Source of the DNA: Sphingomonadales bacterium UBA658
Lineage (GTDB): Bacteria; Pseudomonadota; Alphaproteobacteria; Sphingomonadales; Sphingomonadaceae
Reading direction: 5' to 3'
NCBI GenBank assembly: GCA_002299195.1
Contig: DBOA01000075.1
Coordinates: 1 to 11,281, forward strand
DNA length: 11,281 nucleotides
Below are positions 1 through 6,843 of this stretch, piece after piece (the stretch's first letter is position 1; every line of letters begins with the position of its first letter). Both the position numbers and the translations under genes were made by a program. The notes under the pieces were generated by a model. That model did no database searches. It saw nothing but the letters and a program-made list of their open reading frames with translations, and had not been told where the DNA came from.

Positions 1-716
1 GGGTGACGGACACGGCGCCAGGCCATGTCGGTGATGTGCAGCAGGCCGTCGATGCCGCCCATGTCGATGAACGCACCGTAATCGGTGATGTTCTTGACAA
101 CGCCGTCGATGATCTGACCTTCAGCGAGGTTCTGGATAAGGCCAGTGCGCTGTTCTGCGCGTGTCTCTTCCAAAATGGCGCGACGCGATACAACGATGTT
201 GCCACGCTTGCGGTCCATTTTCAGGATGACGAATGGCTGCGCGATGTCCATCAATGGCGCTACGTCGCGCACTGGGCGAACGTCGATTTGGCTGCCGGGC
301 AAGAATGCCACTGCGCCGCCGAGGTCAACGGTGAAACCACCCTTTACGCGGCCGAAGATAACGCCATCAACGCGGTTGCCCGCTTCGAATTCGCCTTCAA
401 GAACGTCCCATGCAGCTTCGCGGCGGGCACGGTCACGGCTGAGCATGGCTTCGCCGTTCATATTTTCTACGCGGTCAACGAAGACTTCAACTTCGTCGCC
501 AACCTTCAGGTCGGCTTTTTGGCCGGGCATAGCGAATTCACGCAGCGCCACACGGCCTTCGGATTTGAGACCTACATCGATGACAGCATGGTCATTGTCG
601 ATTGCGGTTACGGTGCCCTTTACGACGCGGCCTTCAAAGCCACCGTCTGCGCCACCAAGTGATTCGTCGAGAAGTGCCGCGAAATCGTCGCGGGTCGGGT
701 TTGGCGAAGTTGCCAT
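1..716 (-). CDS. rpsA: 30S ribosomal protein S1, N-terminal part (partial at window edge)
   Basis: Ribosomal protein S1 binds mRNA on the small subunit and helps initiation. Translating the minus strand from the ATG at 716 gives 238 full codons, beginning MATSPNPTRDDFAALLDESL and still open at base 1, so the C-terminal half lies outside. Visible are a first S1/OB domain (about residues 27-95, with VVKGTVTAID and VDVGLKSEG-type text), a second (about 113-178, with GRVKGGFTVDLGG and MDRKRGNIVVSRRA) and the start of a third (from about 199, with VVKNITDYGAFIDMGGIDGLLH). S1 from alphaproteobacteria is usually near 560-570 residues, so about 40% is here. An AAGGA Shine-Dalgarno sits at 728-732, 11 nt before the ATG. 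It follows cmk on the same strand, a conserved neighbourhood, separated by 249 bp that carry a hairpin repeat. Identification is firm. Confidence 0.96.
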   Translation of the reverse strand, partial: MATSPNPTRDDFAALLDESLGGADGGFEGRVVKGTVTAIDNDHAVIDVGLKSEGRVALREFAMPGQKADLKVGDEVEVFVDRVENMNGEAMLSRDRARREAAWDVLEGEFEAGNRVDGVIFGRVKGGFTVDLGGAVAFLPGSQIDVRPVRDVAPLMDIAQPFVILKMDRKRGNIVVSRRAILEETRAEQRTGLIQNLAEGQIIDGVVKNITDYGAFIDMGGIDGLLHITDMAWRRVRH

Positions 717-752
717 AGGTTAGAGTTTCCTTACGTACTTTTTGTCCGGCCA

Positions 753-834
753 GTCGGTTGGTTCCGACGGTCTTTGACCAGAAATGCCCTATTGCCCGAA
801 TAGCAATAAAGCGTTCAAATACAGTGCATATCAA
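753..834 (-). promoter_or_regulatory. candidate rpsA promoter and leader hairpin
   Basis: On the minus strand TTGATA (829-834) is followed after 17 nt by CTTTAT (806-811), a weak -10 with 3 of 6 consensus bases. A start there would give a leader of roughly 80 nt. That leader holds a small hairpin with 5-bp stem GTCGG/CCGAC (753-757 and 764-768), upstream of the AAGGA ribosome-binding site at 728-732. The gap to cmk is long enough for rpsA to have its own promoter, but the match is poor and this is a suggestion only. Confidence 0.22.
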
Positions 835-846
835 ACCAAATTACCA

Positions 847-937
847 CGTCATGCTGAACTTGTTTCAGCATCCATCCATCAACTTAGACCAAGGGTCAGC
901 GAGGCGAAATGGACCCTGAAACACGTTCAGGGTGACG
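847..937. repeat. 91-bp paired-hairpin inverted repeat, copy 1
   Basis: An element bounded by CGTC (847-850) and GACG (934-937). Each end is itself a hairpin: left stem ATGCTGAA/TTCAGCAT (851-858 with 864-871, 5-nt loop), right stem ACCCTGAA/TTCAGGGT (913-920 with 926-933, 5-nt loop). The outer 25-bp arms are inverted copies with 20 of 25 matches, and the differing stem bases are changed on both sides so pairing is kept. A second copy lies at 3614-3704. The form resembles paired REP/BIME-type palindromes. It sits between cmk and rpsA, where in RNA it could form a processing or attenuation structure. No coding potential is supported. Confidence 0.75.
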
Positions 938-965
938 GCGTGTTCTATCGATACACTCCGGCTAC

Positions 966-1592
966 TTAGCTCTTGCGAAGTCGAGACTCCACCAGCGCAA
1001 TCGCAGCTTGAACGGCGCCGCCTATAGTCAAATCGCCGGTATCAAGCAATAGCGCGTCTTGCGCGGGTTTTAACGGGGCATCGGCCCGCCCCATGTCGCG
1101 TGCGTCGCGGGCATGAATATCGGCAAGGATATCGGCAAAGCGCACGTCAACTCCGTGCCGCTGCATTTCGTCATAACGCCGCTGCGCCCGCACCTCGGCA
1201 GGGGCGGTGACAAACAGCTTCACATCGGCATGCGGCGCGATCACCGTGCCGATGTCCCGCCCGTCCAACAACGCACCGCTGGGCTGATTGGCAAAATCCA
1301 CCTGACGCTTGTTTAATGCCGCACGCACCTGCGGATGGATCGATACACGGCTGGCCAAACCGCCGACCGCTTCGGTTCGCAACGCTGCGTCATCGAGAAT
1401 GCTGTCGGGAAAATCACATCCAGCCAAGGCGTCCGCCGGATCGTCGGGATTGCCATTGTTGATTTGTACCTGCCGACCCACCGCGCGGTACAGCAAGCCC
1501 GTGTCCAGAAACGGCAGGCCAAAATGCGCCGCCAATGCCTTTGCCAACGTGCCCTTGCCTGAGGCTGTCGGCCCGTCGACGGCGATAATCAA
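966..1592 (-). CDS. cmk: (d)CMP kinase (cytidylate kinase)
   Basis: Cytosolic kinase that phosphorylates CMP and dCMP with ATP, feeding CDP/CTP and dCTP pools. The 208-residue product has the family features: P-loop GPTASGKGT at 7-15, LDGRDIGTVI at 109-118 in the nucleotide-binding region, and the lid-type RDARDMGR at 162-169. Length is normal for the short bacterial type. The start is TTG at 1592-1590, giving MIIAVDGPTASGKG. It shares bases with the TGA stop of aroA (1591-1589), and a weak AGG ribosome-binding site lies 7 nt upstream inside aroA. The nearest ATG (1599) is in another frame and no in-frame ATG lies close upstream. This points to translational coupling to aroA. The stop is TAA at 966-968. 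Identification is firm, and the TTG start is well supported. Confidence 0.95.
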   Translation of the reverse strand: MIIAVDGPTASGKGTLAKALAAHFGLPFLDTGLLYRAVGRQVQINNGNPDDPADALAGCDFPDSILDDAALRTEAVGGLASRVSIHPQVRAALNKRQVDFANQPSGALLDGRDIGTVIAPHADVKLFVTAPAEVRAQRRYDEMQRHGVDVRFADILADIHARDARDMGRADAPLKPAQDALLLDTGDLTIGGAVQAAIALVESRLRKS

Positions 1593-2923
1593 TGTGCAAC
1601 CTGAAGATTGTGCATCATCGCCTCGAACGTCGGAAAGCTCGTGGCGATGGGGGATACATCATCGACCGTCACGGGGTGGTAGCAATGCTGCCCCGCCACG
1701 GCAAAGCTCATGGCAATGCGGTGATCAAGCGCACTGTTGATCGTCGCGCCGCCCTCAAGCGGTTCGCCGCCTGTGCCTTGAATGACAAGGCCGTCTTCGC
1801 GTTCTTCGACCTGCGCGCCAATGGCTTTCAGGCCCGTCGCCATCAATGCCAGCCGGTCGGACTCTTTCACGCGCAGCTCGTCGAGGCCGCTGGTGATGGT
1901 CTGTCCTTGCGCCATGCACGCGGCGACGAAGAATACCGGAAATTCGTCGATCATGCTTGGGGCGATGTCGGGTGGCACTTCGATCCCGCGCAAAACCGAG
2001 TGGCGCGCGGTGATATCCGCGACAGGCTCGCCGCCGACTTCGCGTTCGTTGGCATAAGTCAGGTCAGCGCCCATCGCTTCCAGCATCTTGAAAATGCCGG
2101 TGCGCGTCGGGTTCATGCCGACATGGGTCACGGTCACTTCGCTGCCGGGGGTAATGAGCGCCGCGACAATCGGGAAGGCCGCCGATGAAGGGTCGCCGGG
2201 CACGTCGATCGTCTGCGGCTTCAGCTCTGCTTCGCCGACAAGCCGGATATGGCGCACGCCATCGGCATCGATTTCAACGGTTAAATCCGCGCCAAAGCCG
2301 CGCAGCATCCGTTCGCTGTGGTCACGCGTGGGGACGGGTTCAATCACTTCGGTAATGCCAGGTGTATTAAGACCAGCCAGCAACACAGCGCTTTTAACCT
2401 GGGCAGAGGCGACCGGCAGACGATAGCGGATCGGCACCGCAGGGACCAAGCCGCGCACCATCAGCGGCAAGGTCCCACCGGGGCTTGCAGTGAATTCGGC
2501 GCCCATTTGGCTGAGCGGATCGATAACGCGGCCCATCGGGCGTTTCGATAATGACGCATCGCCAATGAATGTCGCGGTGAGCCGGTGGCTGGCCACGAGA
2601 CCCATCAACAAGCGTGTCGACGTGCCGCTATTGCCCATGTCGAGCGCGCTTGCGGGCTGCATCAGGCCGCCAACACCAACGCCGTGGACGGTCCAGCAAC
2701 CTTCGCCCGTGCGTTCGATGTGTGCGCCCATCGCGCGCATCGCGGCGGCGGTCGCCAGCACGTCTTCGCCCTCGAGCAGACCGGAAATCCGGCTTTCGCC
2801 AACGGCCAATGCGCTGAGCATCAGCGACCGGTGCGAGATGGATTTGTCTCCGGGTACCTTCACTGTGCCGCGAAGCGGCCCTTGCGAACGGAAACTGGCG
2901 GGGCGGGGTTGAACGCTGTGCAT
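1589..2923 (-). CDS. aroA: 3-phosphoshikimate 1-carboxyvinyltransferase (EPSP synthase, class II type)
   Basis: Sixth step of the shikimate pathway: transfers enolpyruvyl from PEP to shikimate-3-phosphate, in the cytosol. The 444 residues cover the full two-domain fold. Seen are GDKS at 25-28, the PEP-loop GNSGTSTR at 97-104, SAQVK at 173-177, RDHSE at 200-204, NPTR at 271-274, a catalytic-type D326-E327, KESDR at 353-357 and DHR at 400-402. GDKS, SAQVK, RxHxE and NxTR together are the motif set used to define class II EPSP synthases. Gly100 stands where the glyphosate-tolerant CP4 enzyme has Ala. The ATG at 2923 (MHSVQPRPASFRSQGPL) was chosen because family similarity starts just after it. 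The reading frame stays open far upstream, but that part is antisense to another gene. No strong Shine-Dalgarno is visible. It overlaps cmk by 4 bp downstream. Confidence 0.96.
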   Translation of the reverse strand: MHSVQPRPASFRSQGPLRGTVKVPGDKSISHRSLMLSALAVGESRISGLLEGEDVLATAAAMRAMGAHIERTGEGCWTVHGVGVGGLMQPASALDMGNSGTSTRLLMGLVASHRLTATFIGDASLSKRPMGRVIDPLSQMGAEFTASPGGTLPLMVRGLVPAVPIRYRLPVASAQVKSAVLLAGLNTPGITEVIEPVPTRDHSERMLRGFGADLTVEIDADGVRHIRLVGEAELKPQTIDVPGDPSSAAFPIVAALITPGSEVTVTHVGMNPTRTGIFKMLEAMGADLTYANEREVGGEPVADITARHSVLRGIEVPPDIAPSMIDEFPVFFVAACMAQGQTITSGLDELRVKESDRLALMATGLKAIGAQVEEREDGLVIQGTGGEPLEGGATINSALDHRIAMSFAVAGQHCYHPVTVDDVSPIATSFPTFEAMMHNLQVAH

Positions 2924-2965
2924 GACGTTTTGCGCTTTGCGGATGATGCGTGGCCAAGTCAACGA

Positions 2966-3000
2966 CCACAGTAATTTTTGACAGCGGCGTGTCGCTGTGG
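2966..3000. promoter_or_regulatory. inverted repeat and -35-like box in divergent aroA/FYDLN intergenic region
   Basis: The 156-bp gap between the divergent aroA and the FYDLN gene holds CCACAG (2966-2971) with its inverted copy CTGTGG (2995-3000). A competing inner hairpin pairs ACAGCG (2981-2986) with CGCTGT (2993-2998). A perfect TTGACA (2978-2983, plus strand) lies inside, but the bases 17 nt downstream are not a good -10. Promoters for both genes must lie in this gap. This is the only structured part seen, and an operator role is a guess. Confidence 0.25.
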
Positions 3001-3079
3001 CAAAGGCCGCGCCAATTGACGGTGATTCACAGATGTGCATCGCCCTTCCAAGCCAGTTTAAAAAGGATTTGAGCCCGCC

Positions 3080-3397
3080 ATGATCAAGGCTGAATGGGGA
3101 ACCAAGCGCACTTGCCCGAAATGTGGTGTTCGTTTTTACGATCTGACCAAGGACGAGCCGGTTGAATGCATTGAATGCGGCAACCAGTGGACACCTGAGC
3201 CAGTTTTGAAGTCGAAGCAGCCATTGCCGTTTGAAGAAGCCGAAAAGAAGAAAGACGATTCGGATCTTGCTGACGACGATCTCGACATTGACGTCGATGC
3301 CGTTGACGGTGACGTATCGCCAGACAATGATGTCGACCTTGGCGGTGACGAAGATCTCGGCGTTGCTGGCACCGAAGACGAGCCAGACGACATCTAA
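3080..3397 (+). CDS. TIGR02300 (FYDLN acid) family protein
   Basis: A 105-residue protein of unknown biochemical role, common in alphaproteobacteria next to aroA. Residues 1-40 form a compact zinc-ribbon-like head: C12-P-K-C15 and C30-I-E-C33, with the family signature FYDL at 19-22 and NQWTP at 35-39. After about residue 50 the protein becomes an extremely acidic, low-complexity tail rich in Asp (LADDDLDIDVDAVDGD and similar), likely disordered. The start ATG at 3080 has AAAGGA (3062-3067) 12 nt upstream. It diverges from aroA and is followed 20 nt after its stop by a perfect hairpin and then a tRNA-Ala gene. Family assignment is secure. Function is not known, though a metal-binding head on an acidic tail suggests a partner of nucleic acid or protein. 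Confidence 0.9.
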   Translation: MIKAEWGTKRTCPKCGVRFYDLTKDEPVECIECGNQWTPEPVLKSKQPLPFEEAEKKKDDSDLADDDLDIDVDAVDGDVSPDNDVDLGGDEDLGVAGTEDEPDDI

Positions 3398-3417
3398 TCT
3401 TCGGACTTGAAATATAT

Positions 3418-3442
3418 AGGAGCGCCCGCTAGTGGCGCTCCT
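3418..3442 (+). terminator. GC-rich hairpin after the FYDLN gene (possible terminator)
   Basis: A perfect 9-bp stem AGGAGCGCC/GGCGCTCCT (3418-3426 with 3434-3442) with a 7-nt loop lies 20 nt after the FYDLN stop and 29 nt before the tRNA. There is no T-run on the plus strand, so it is not a classic rho-independent terminator. It may stabilise the 3' end or separate the mRNA from the tRNA. No clear tRNA promoter was seen between it and the tRNA. Confidence 0.4.
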
Positions 3443-3471
3443 CACCAAGGCTGCCCAACCGGCGGTCAGAT

Positions 3472-3547
3472 GGGGCCTTAGCTCAGCTGGTAGAGCGCTA
3501 CACTGGCAGTGTAGAGGTCAGGGGTTCGACTCCCCTAGGCTCCACCA
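3472..3547 (+). tRNA. tRNA-Ala, anticodon GGC
   Basis: A complete 76-nt cloverleaf. The acceptor GGGGCCT (3472-3478) pairs with AGGCTCC (3537-3543) and contains a G3-T70 pair, the known alanine identity element. The D stem is GCTC/GAGC (3481-3484 and 3493-3496). The anticodon stem CTACA/TGTAG (3498-3502, 3510-3514) encloses loop CTGGCAG with anticodon GGC at 3505-3507. The T arm is GGGG-TTCGACT-CCCC. Discriminator A3544 and an encoded CCA (3545-3547) complete it. It would read GCC and GCT codons. Confidence 0.97.
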
Positions 3548-3576
3548 ACCTTCGCTAAAGCTTCGGCTGGCAGGCA

Positions 3577-3600
3577 AGCGCGGCACGTGCGCTGATTTTT
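3577..3600 (+). terminator. candidate rho-independent terminator after tRNA-Ala
   Basis: Stem AGCGCG/TGCGCT (3577-3582 with 3588-3593; the innermost pair is G-U) with a 5-nt loop, followed by GATTTTT. It lies 30 nt after the tRNA CCA end, which fits tRNA transcript termination. The stem is short (6 bp), so strength is uncertain. Confidence 0.5.
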
Positions 3601-3610
3601 CGTAACGTAG

Positions 3611-3707
3611 TTTCGTCATGCTGAACCTGTTTCAGCATAACACGCGGCGTTAGCCTGTTATCCTGGAACGCAGTCACCATCGGTGCTTCGAGTTCAGGAT
3701 GACGAAA
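3611..3707. repeat. Paired-hairpin inverted repeat, copy 2, in the obgE leader
   Basis: Outer arms (3611-3626) and (3692-3707) are inverted copies with 15 of 16 matches. Between CGTC (3614-3617) and GACG (3701-3704) the element is 91 bp, the same as copy 1. The left hairpin ATGCTGAA/TTCAGCAT (3618-3625 with 3631-3638) has the same stem as in copy 1. The right hairpin pairs ATCCTG-G-AA (3660-3668, one bulged G) with TTCAGGAT (3693-3700) across a longer loop. The inner sequence is unlike copy 1. It ends 26 nt before the obgE start codon, so it should lie in or next to the obgE leader. Confidence 0.75.
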
Positions 3708-3733
3708 TCGTTTTGATAGTCTAAGGCCAACAC

Positions 3734-4786
3734 ATGCATTTTCTCGACCAAGCAAAAATCTTTATCCGTTCCGGCGCCGGTGGCCCGGGAGCGGTCAGCT
3801 TTCGTCGTGAAAAATATGTCCAATATGGCGGCCCGGACGGCGGCAATGGCGGCAAGGGTGGCGATGTCATCTTTGAAGCGGTCGCTGGACTGAACACGCT
3901 TATCGACTTTCGTTATGCGCAGCATTTCAAAGCCATGCGCGGTATTCAGGGCATGGGCCGTGATCGCCACGGTGCCTATGGCGATGACTTGGTCATTCAG
4001 GTGCCTGTGGGCACACAGGTGCTGGCCGATGACGAAGAACGTTCGCTTTTGCTCGATTTGACCGAGGTCGGCCAACGCGTTGTGTTCTTGCGCGGCGGCG
4101 ATGGCGGTCGCGGTAACGCATCGTATAAAAGCTCAACCAACCGCGCCCCGCGTCAGCATGGCCCCGGTTGGCCGGGCGAAGAAATGTATGTCTGGCTGCG
4201 CCTGAAATTGCTGGCGGACGCCGGACTTGTCGGCATGCCGAACGCGGGCAAATCGACCTTCATCAATCAGGTGTCCAATACCAAGGCGAAGGTTGGCGAT
4301 TATCCGTTCACGACGACACGCCCGCAATTGGGTGTGGTCGATCATAAATCGCGCGAGTTCGTTCTGGCGGATATTCCCGGATTGATCGCTGGCGCAGCCG
4401 AAGGCGTAGGCATTGGTGATCGCTTTTTGGGCCATATCGAACGTTGCCGCATCCTCATTCATTTGATCGATGCGACGCAGGATGATCCCATCGCCGCGTG
4501 GCATATCGTGTGTGACGAACTGAGCGAATATGGCGCAGCATTGGATGAAAAGCCGCAGATTGTCGCGCTGAACAAGGGCGATTTGCTTGATCCCGAATTG
4601 ATGGCCGACATTGCCGAGCAATTGCAGGCAGCGGGCGCTTTGGACGTGATATCCATTTCCGGTGCAACGGGGCAGGGCGTTGATCTTGTGCTCGACCGGA
4701 TCTTGGAAGCGTTGCCCGCCAAAAGCGGGATGGAAGGCGCAAAGGCCGATGGCATTACCGAGGACGGGACATGGTCGCCGATCTAA
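3734..4786 (+). CDS. obgE: Obg/CgtA family GTPase, short form
   Basis: Essential GTPase linked to 50S ribosome assembly and stress response. The 350-residue product has the glycine-rich N-terminal Obg fold (about 1-157, with GAGGPGAVSFRREK at 14-27 and GGPDGGNGGKGGD at 32-44). The G domain follows: G1 GMPNAGKS at 167-174, switch I YPFTTTRPQLG at 190-200, G3 DIPG at 213-216, G4 NKGD at 280-283 and G5-like SGATGQG at 309-315. There is no OCT domain. The protein ends in a short tail after about 330, as in other alphaproteobacterial Obg proteins. The ATG at 3734 has AAGG (3723-3726) 7 nt upstream. The 3' end overlaps proB by 16 bp, suggesting co-translation. The leader carries repeat copy 2. Confidence 0.96.
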   Translation: MHFLDQAKIFIRSGAGGPGAVSFRREKYVQYGGPDGGNGGKGGDVIFEAVAGLNTLIDFRYAQHFKAMRGIQGMGRDRHGAYGDDLVIQVPVGTQVLADDEERSLLLDLTEVGQRVVFLRGGDGGRGNASYKSSTNRAPRQHGPGWPGEEMYVWLRLKLLADAGLVGMPNAGKSTFINQVSNTKAKVGDYPFTTTRPQLGVVDHKSREFVLADIPGLIAGAAEGVGIGDRFLGHIERCRILIHLIDATQDDPIAAWHIVCDELSEYGAALDEKPQIVALNKGDLLDPELMADIAEQLQAAGALDVISISGATGQGVDLVLDRILEALPAKSGMEGAKADGITEDGTWSPI

Positions 4787-5901
4787 ACGCCGCATTCCTG
4801 CCGACATCTTGCCCGCTGTTGGTGGTCAAGGTCGGATCGTCGCTGCTGGTGCAGCCCGACGGGAATGTGCGGCGGCAATGGTTGGAAACGCTCGTTGCGG
4901 ATATCAGCGCGCGGCATAAGGCCGGGCAGCGGATCGTTATTGTCACCTCCGGCGCGATTGCATTGGGTGCGCGCCGTTTGGGCTTTGAAAAAGGCGGCCG
5001 CAGCAGCCTCGCCGATGCGCAGGCCGCGGCATCGGTTGGGCAAATTGTGCTGTCAGGCATCTGGGCAGAGTTATTGGACGCCCAGTCGCTTGCTGCGGCG
5101 CAAATGCTCGTGACGCTGGATGATCTGGAGGATCGCCGCCGCTATTTGAACATTGCGGCGACGCTGGATCGCCTTTTGGGTGCAGGGGCCGTTCCCGTCA
5201 TCAATGAAAATGACAGCGTCGCCACCGAAGAAATCCGCTTTGGCGACAATGACCGGCTCGCCGCACGCGTGGCGCAGGCGGCTGGCGCCAGTGGGGTAAT
5301 TTTGCTGTCGGATGTCGATGGCCTGTTCGACCGCGCGCCACATTTGCCGGGTGCGACGTTGTTGCCGACAATCGAAAAAATTGACAGCCGCGTGCGCGTG
5401 ATGGTGGCGGAGGGTTCATCCTCTGGCATGGGGTCGGGCGGTATGGCGTCCAAGCTGGATGCCGCCGACATTGCGACACGCGCTGGCATCGGTTTGGCCA
5501 TCGCCTCCGGACTTCGCGATCACCCGATCGCCGCGCTTGAAGCGGGCGGGCCTTCGACCTTTTTTGCGCCGCGCGACGGGGGATCAGCACGCAAGAGCTG
5601 GCTGGGCGGACGGCTAACCGTCAAGGGCCGCATCCGCGTCGATGCTGGCGCCATCCAAGCGCTCAGCTCGGGCAGCAGCTTGTTGCCTGCAGGCGCCCTG
5701 TCGGTGGAGGGTGAGTTTAAACGCGGCGACGTCATCGACATCAGTGATGACGACGGCGTTGCGGTCGCGCGCGGCCTTTCTGAATATGATGCGGTCGATG
5801 CCGCCCGCATCTGCGGCCATCGTTCCAGCGAATTGGCGGATATCTTGGGCACCGTGCCGCGCTCTGTGCTTGTACACCGCGATCAGTTGGTCCTTTTGTG
5901 A
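4771..5901 (+). CDS. proB: Glutamate 5-kinase
   Basis: First step of proline synthesis: ATP-dependent phosphorylation of glutamate to glutamyl-5-phosphate. The 376 residues comprise an amino-acid kinase domain (about 16-265) and a C-terminal PUA domain (about 285-372), the normal two-domain form. Motifs: KVGSS 20-24, SGAIALG 60-66, NENDSV 145-150, FGDND 157-161, LLSDVDGLF 178-186 and MGSGGMASKLDAA 220-232. The ATG at 4771 lies inside the end of obgE (16-bp overlap) with GAGGA at 4760-4764, 6 nt upstream, so this start is well supported. The 3' end overlaps the next gene in GTGA. The usual partner proA is not next to it; instead sphingolipid genes follow. Confidence 0.96.
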   Translation: MVADLNAAFLPTSCPLLVVKVGSSLLVQPDGNVRRQWLETLVADISARHKAGQRIVIVTSGAIALGARRLGFEKGGRSSLADAQAAASVGQIVLSGIWAELLDAQSLAAAQMLVTLDDLEDRRRYLNIAATLDRLLGAGAVPVINENDSVATEEIRFGDNDRLAARVAQAAGASGVILLSDVDGLFDRAPHLPGATLLPTIEKIDSRVRVMVAEGSSSGMGSGGMASKLDAADIATRAGIGLAIASGLRDHPIAALEAGGPSTFFAPRDGGSARKSWLGGRLTVKGRIRVDAGAIQALSSGSSLLPAGALSVEGEFKRGDVIDISDDDGVAVARGLSEYDAVDAARICGHRSSELADILGTVPRSVLVHRDQLVLL

Positions 5902-6806
5902 AAACAGTCGCGCTAACCGGAGCGACGGGTTTTGTCGGACGGATCACGCTGGATCGGTTGATTGCCGCTGGATGGCATGTCCGCGCGCTGACGCGGCGGG
6001 ACCAGCACAAAAAAGCGGGCGTCAGTTGGGTTCATGGCAGCCTAAATGATACCGCAAGCCTCACCGAATTGTGCAAAGGCGCCGATGCTGTCTTGCATGT
6101 CGCAGGCGTGGTCAACGCGCCCGACGCGGCGGGTTTTGAAAGCGGGAATGTGACCGGCACAGCCCATATCCTCGCCGCTGCCCAATCGGCTGGCATCACA
6201 CGTTTTGTCTGCGTCTCCTCGCTTGCTGCGCGCCATCCGGAGCTTTCGATGTACGGCGCGAGCAAGGCCACAGCCGAAGCGCTCGTGCGCACATCATCGC
6301 TCGACTGGACCGTCATTCGTCCGCCCGGAGTGTACGGCCCTGGCGACACCGAAATGTTCGATATGTTCCGCATCGCCGCCAAGGGATGGGCATTGCTGCC
6401 GCCGCGGGGAAGGGTGTCCGTCATTCATGTCGATGACCTAGCCCGCTTCCTGGTGACATTGCTGTCGGCGGATAATGTGTCGAAATGCGTGTTTGAGGCA
6501 GATGACGGAACAAAGGGCGGTTGGACCCACGCCGGTTTTGCCAAGGCGATTGGTGCGGCGGTCGGGCGCGATGTCATAACGGTGCACGCGCCTGCGTTTC
6601 TGCTGAAATTTGCCGGATGGGCCGACCGTGCGGTGCGCGGTGCAAAGGCGAAACTGACGCCCGATCGCGCTAATTATCTCGCGCATCCCGACTGGACAAT
6701 CAATCGCGATGCTGCGCCAGCGCCCCAGCTTTGGAAGCCGGAAATCGCAACGCCCAAGGGGTTGAAAGACACCGTAAGCTGGTATCGCGCGCAAGGGTGG
6801 ATGTAG
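5898..6806 (+). CDS. NAD(P)-dependent epimerase/SDR-type reductase, ceramide reductase (CerR) candidate
   Basis: Extended short-chain dehydrogenase of 302 residues. Seen: the Rossmann motif TGATGFVG at 7-14, a catalytic-type S107/S108 and Y119-G-A-S-K123, and RPPGVYGPGD at 141-150, typical of NAD-dependent epimerase-like proteins. In Caulobacter an enzyme of this type (CerR) reduces the keto group of oxidised ceramide and lies near spt and its ACP gene. The same company here makes a role in sphingolipid reduction the best guess. A sugar epimerase or flavonol-reductase-like function is not excluded by sequence. The start is GTG at 5898, overlapping the proB stop as GTGA, with no independent strong ribosome-binding site, so translation is probably coupled to proB. 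A 90-bp gap separates it from the ACP gene. Confidence 0.8.
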   Translation: MKTVALTGATGFVGRITLDRLIAAGWHVRALTRRDQHKKAGVSWVHGSLNDTASLTELCKGADAVLHVAGVVNAPDAAGFESGNVTGTAHILAAAQSAGITRFVCVSSLAARHPELSMYGASKATAEALVRTSSLDWTVIRPPGVYGPGDTEMFDMFRIAAKGWALLPPRGRVSVIHVDDLARFLVTLLSADNVSKCVFEADDGTKGGWTHAGFAKAIGAAVGRDVITVHAPAFLLKFAGWADRAVRGAKAKLTPDRANYLAHPDWTINRDAAPAPQLWKPEIATPKGLKDTVSWYRAQGWM

Positions 6807-6843
6807 GCGCATGGCTTTGCCCTCATACTGCCTTATTCCCTTG

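Noticed and set aside
3..662. 219-residue plus-strand open frame opposite rpsA
   Set aside because: The minus strand encodes recognisable S1 domains with a ribosome-binding site; the plus frame has no family resemblance and is a shadow of high-GC coding DNA.
784..969. 61-residue plus-strand frame over the repeat element
   Set aside because: It consists mostly of the inverted repeat read as protein (repeat-derived text) and has no ribosome-binding site.
1592..2188. 198-residue plus-strand open frame opposite aroA
   Set aside because: Shadow of aroA: it lies wholly within the conserved EPSP synthase reading and lacks recognisable motifs.
3136..3393. Ser-rich 85-residue minus-strand frame opposite the FYDLN gene
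   Set aside because: Its low-complexity serine text is simply the reverse reading of the Asp-rich tail codons.
2924..3448. N-terminal extension of aroA to a 619-residue protein
   Set aside because: The extension is antisense to the FYDLN gene and its promoter region and has no EPSP synthase similarity. Similarity begins just after the ATG at 2923.
3472..3547. tRNA-Ala as an integration site for an island
   Set aside because: No integrase gene or direct repeat of the tRNA 3' end is present in the window, and the flanking genes are core.
847..3704. A mobile composite element bounded by the two inverted-repeat copies
   Set aside because: The DNA between them is conserved housekeeping order (cmk, aroA, FYDLN, tRNA), the copies differ inside, and no transposase or target duplication is seen.
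3555..3755. 66-residue minus-strand frame over repeat copy 2
   Set aside because: Also repeat-derived; it overlaps the obgE start and shows no family similarity.
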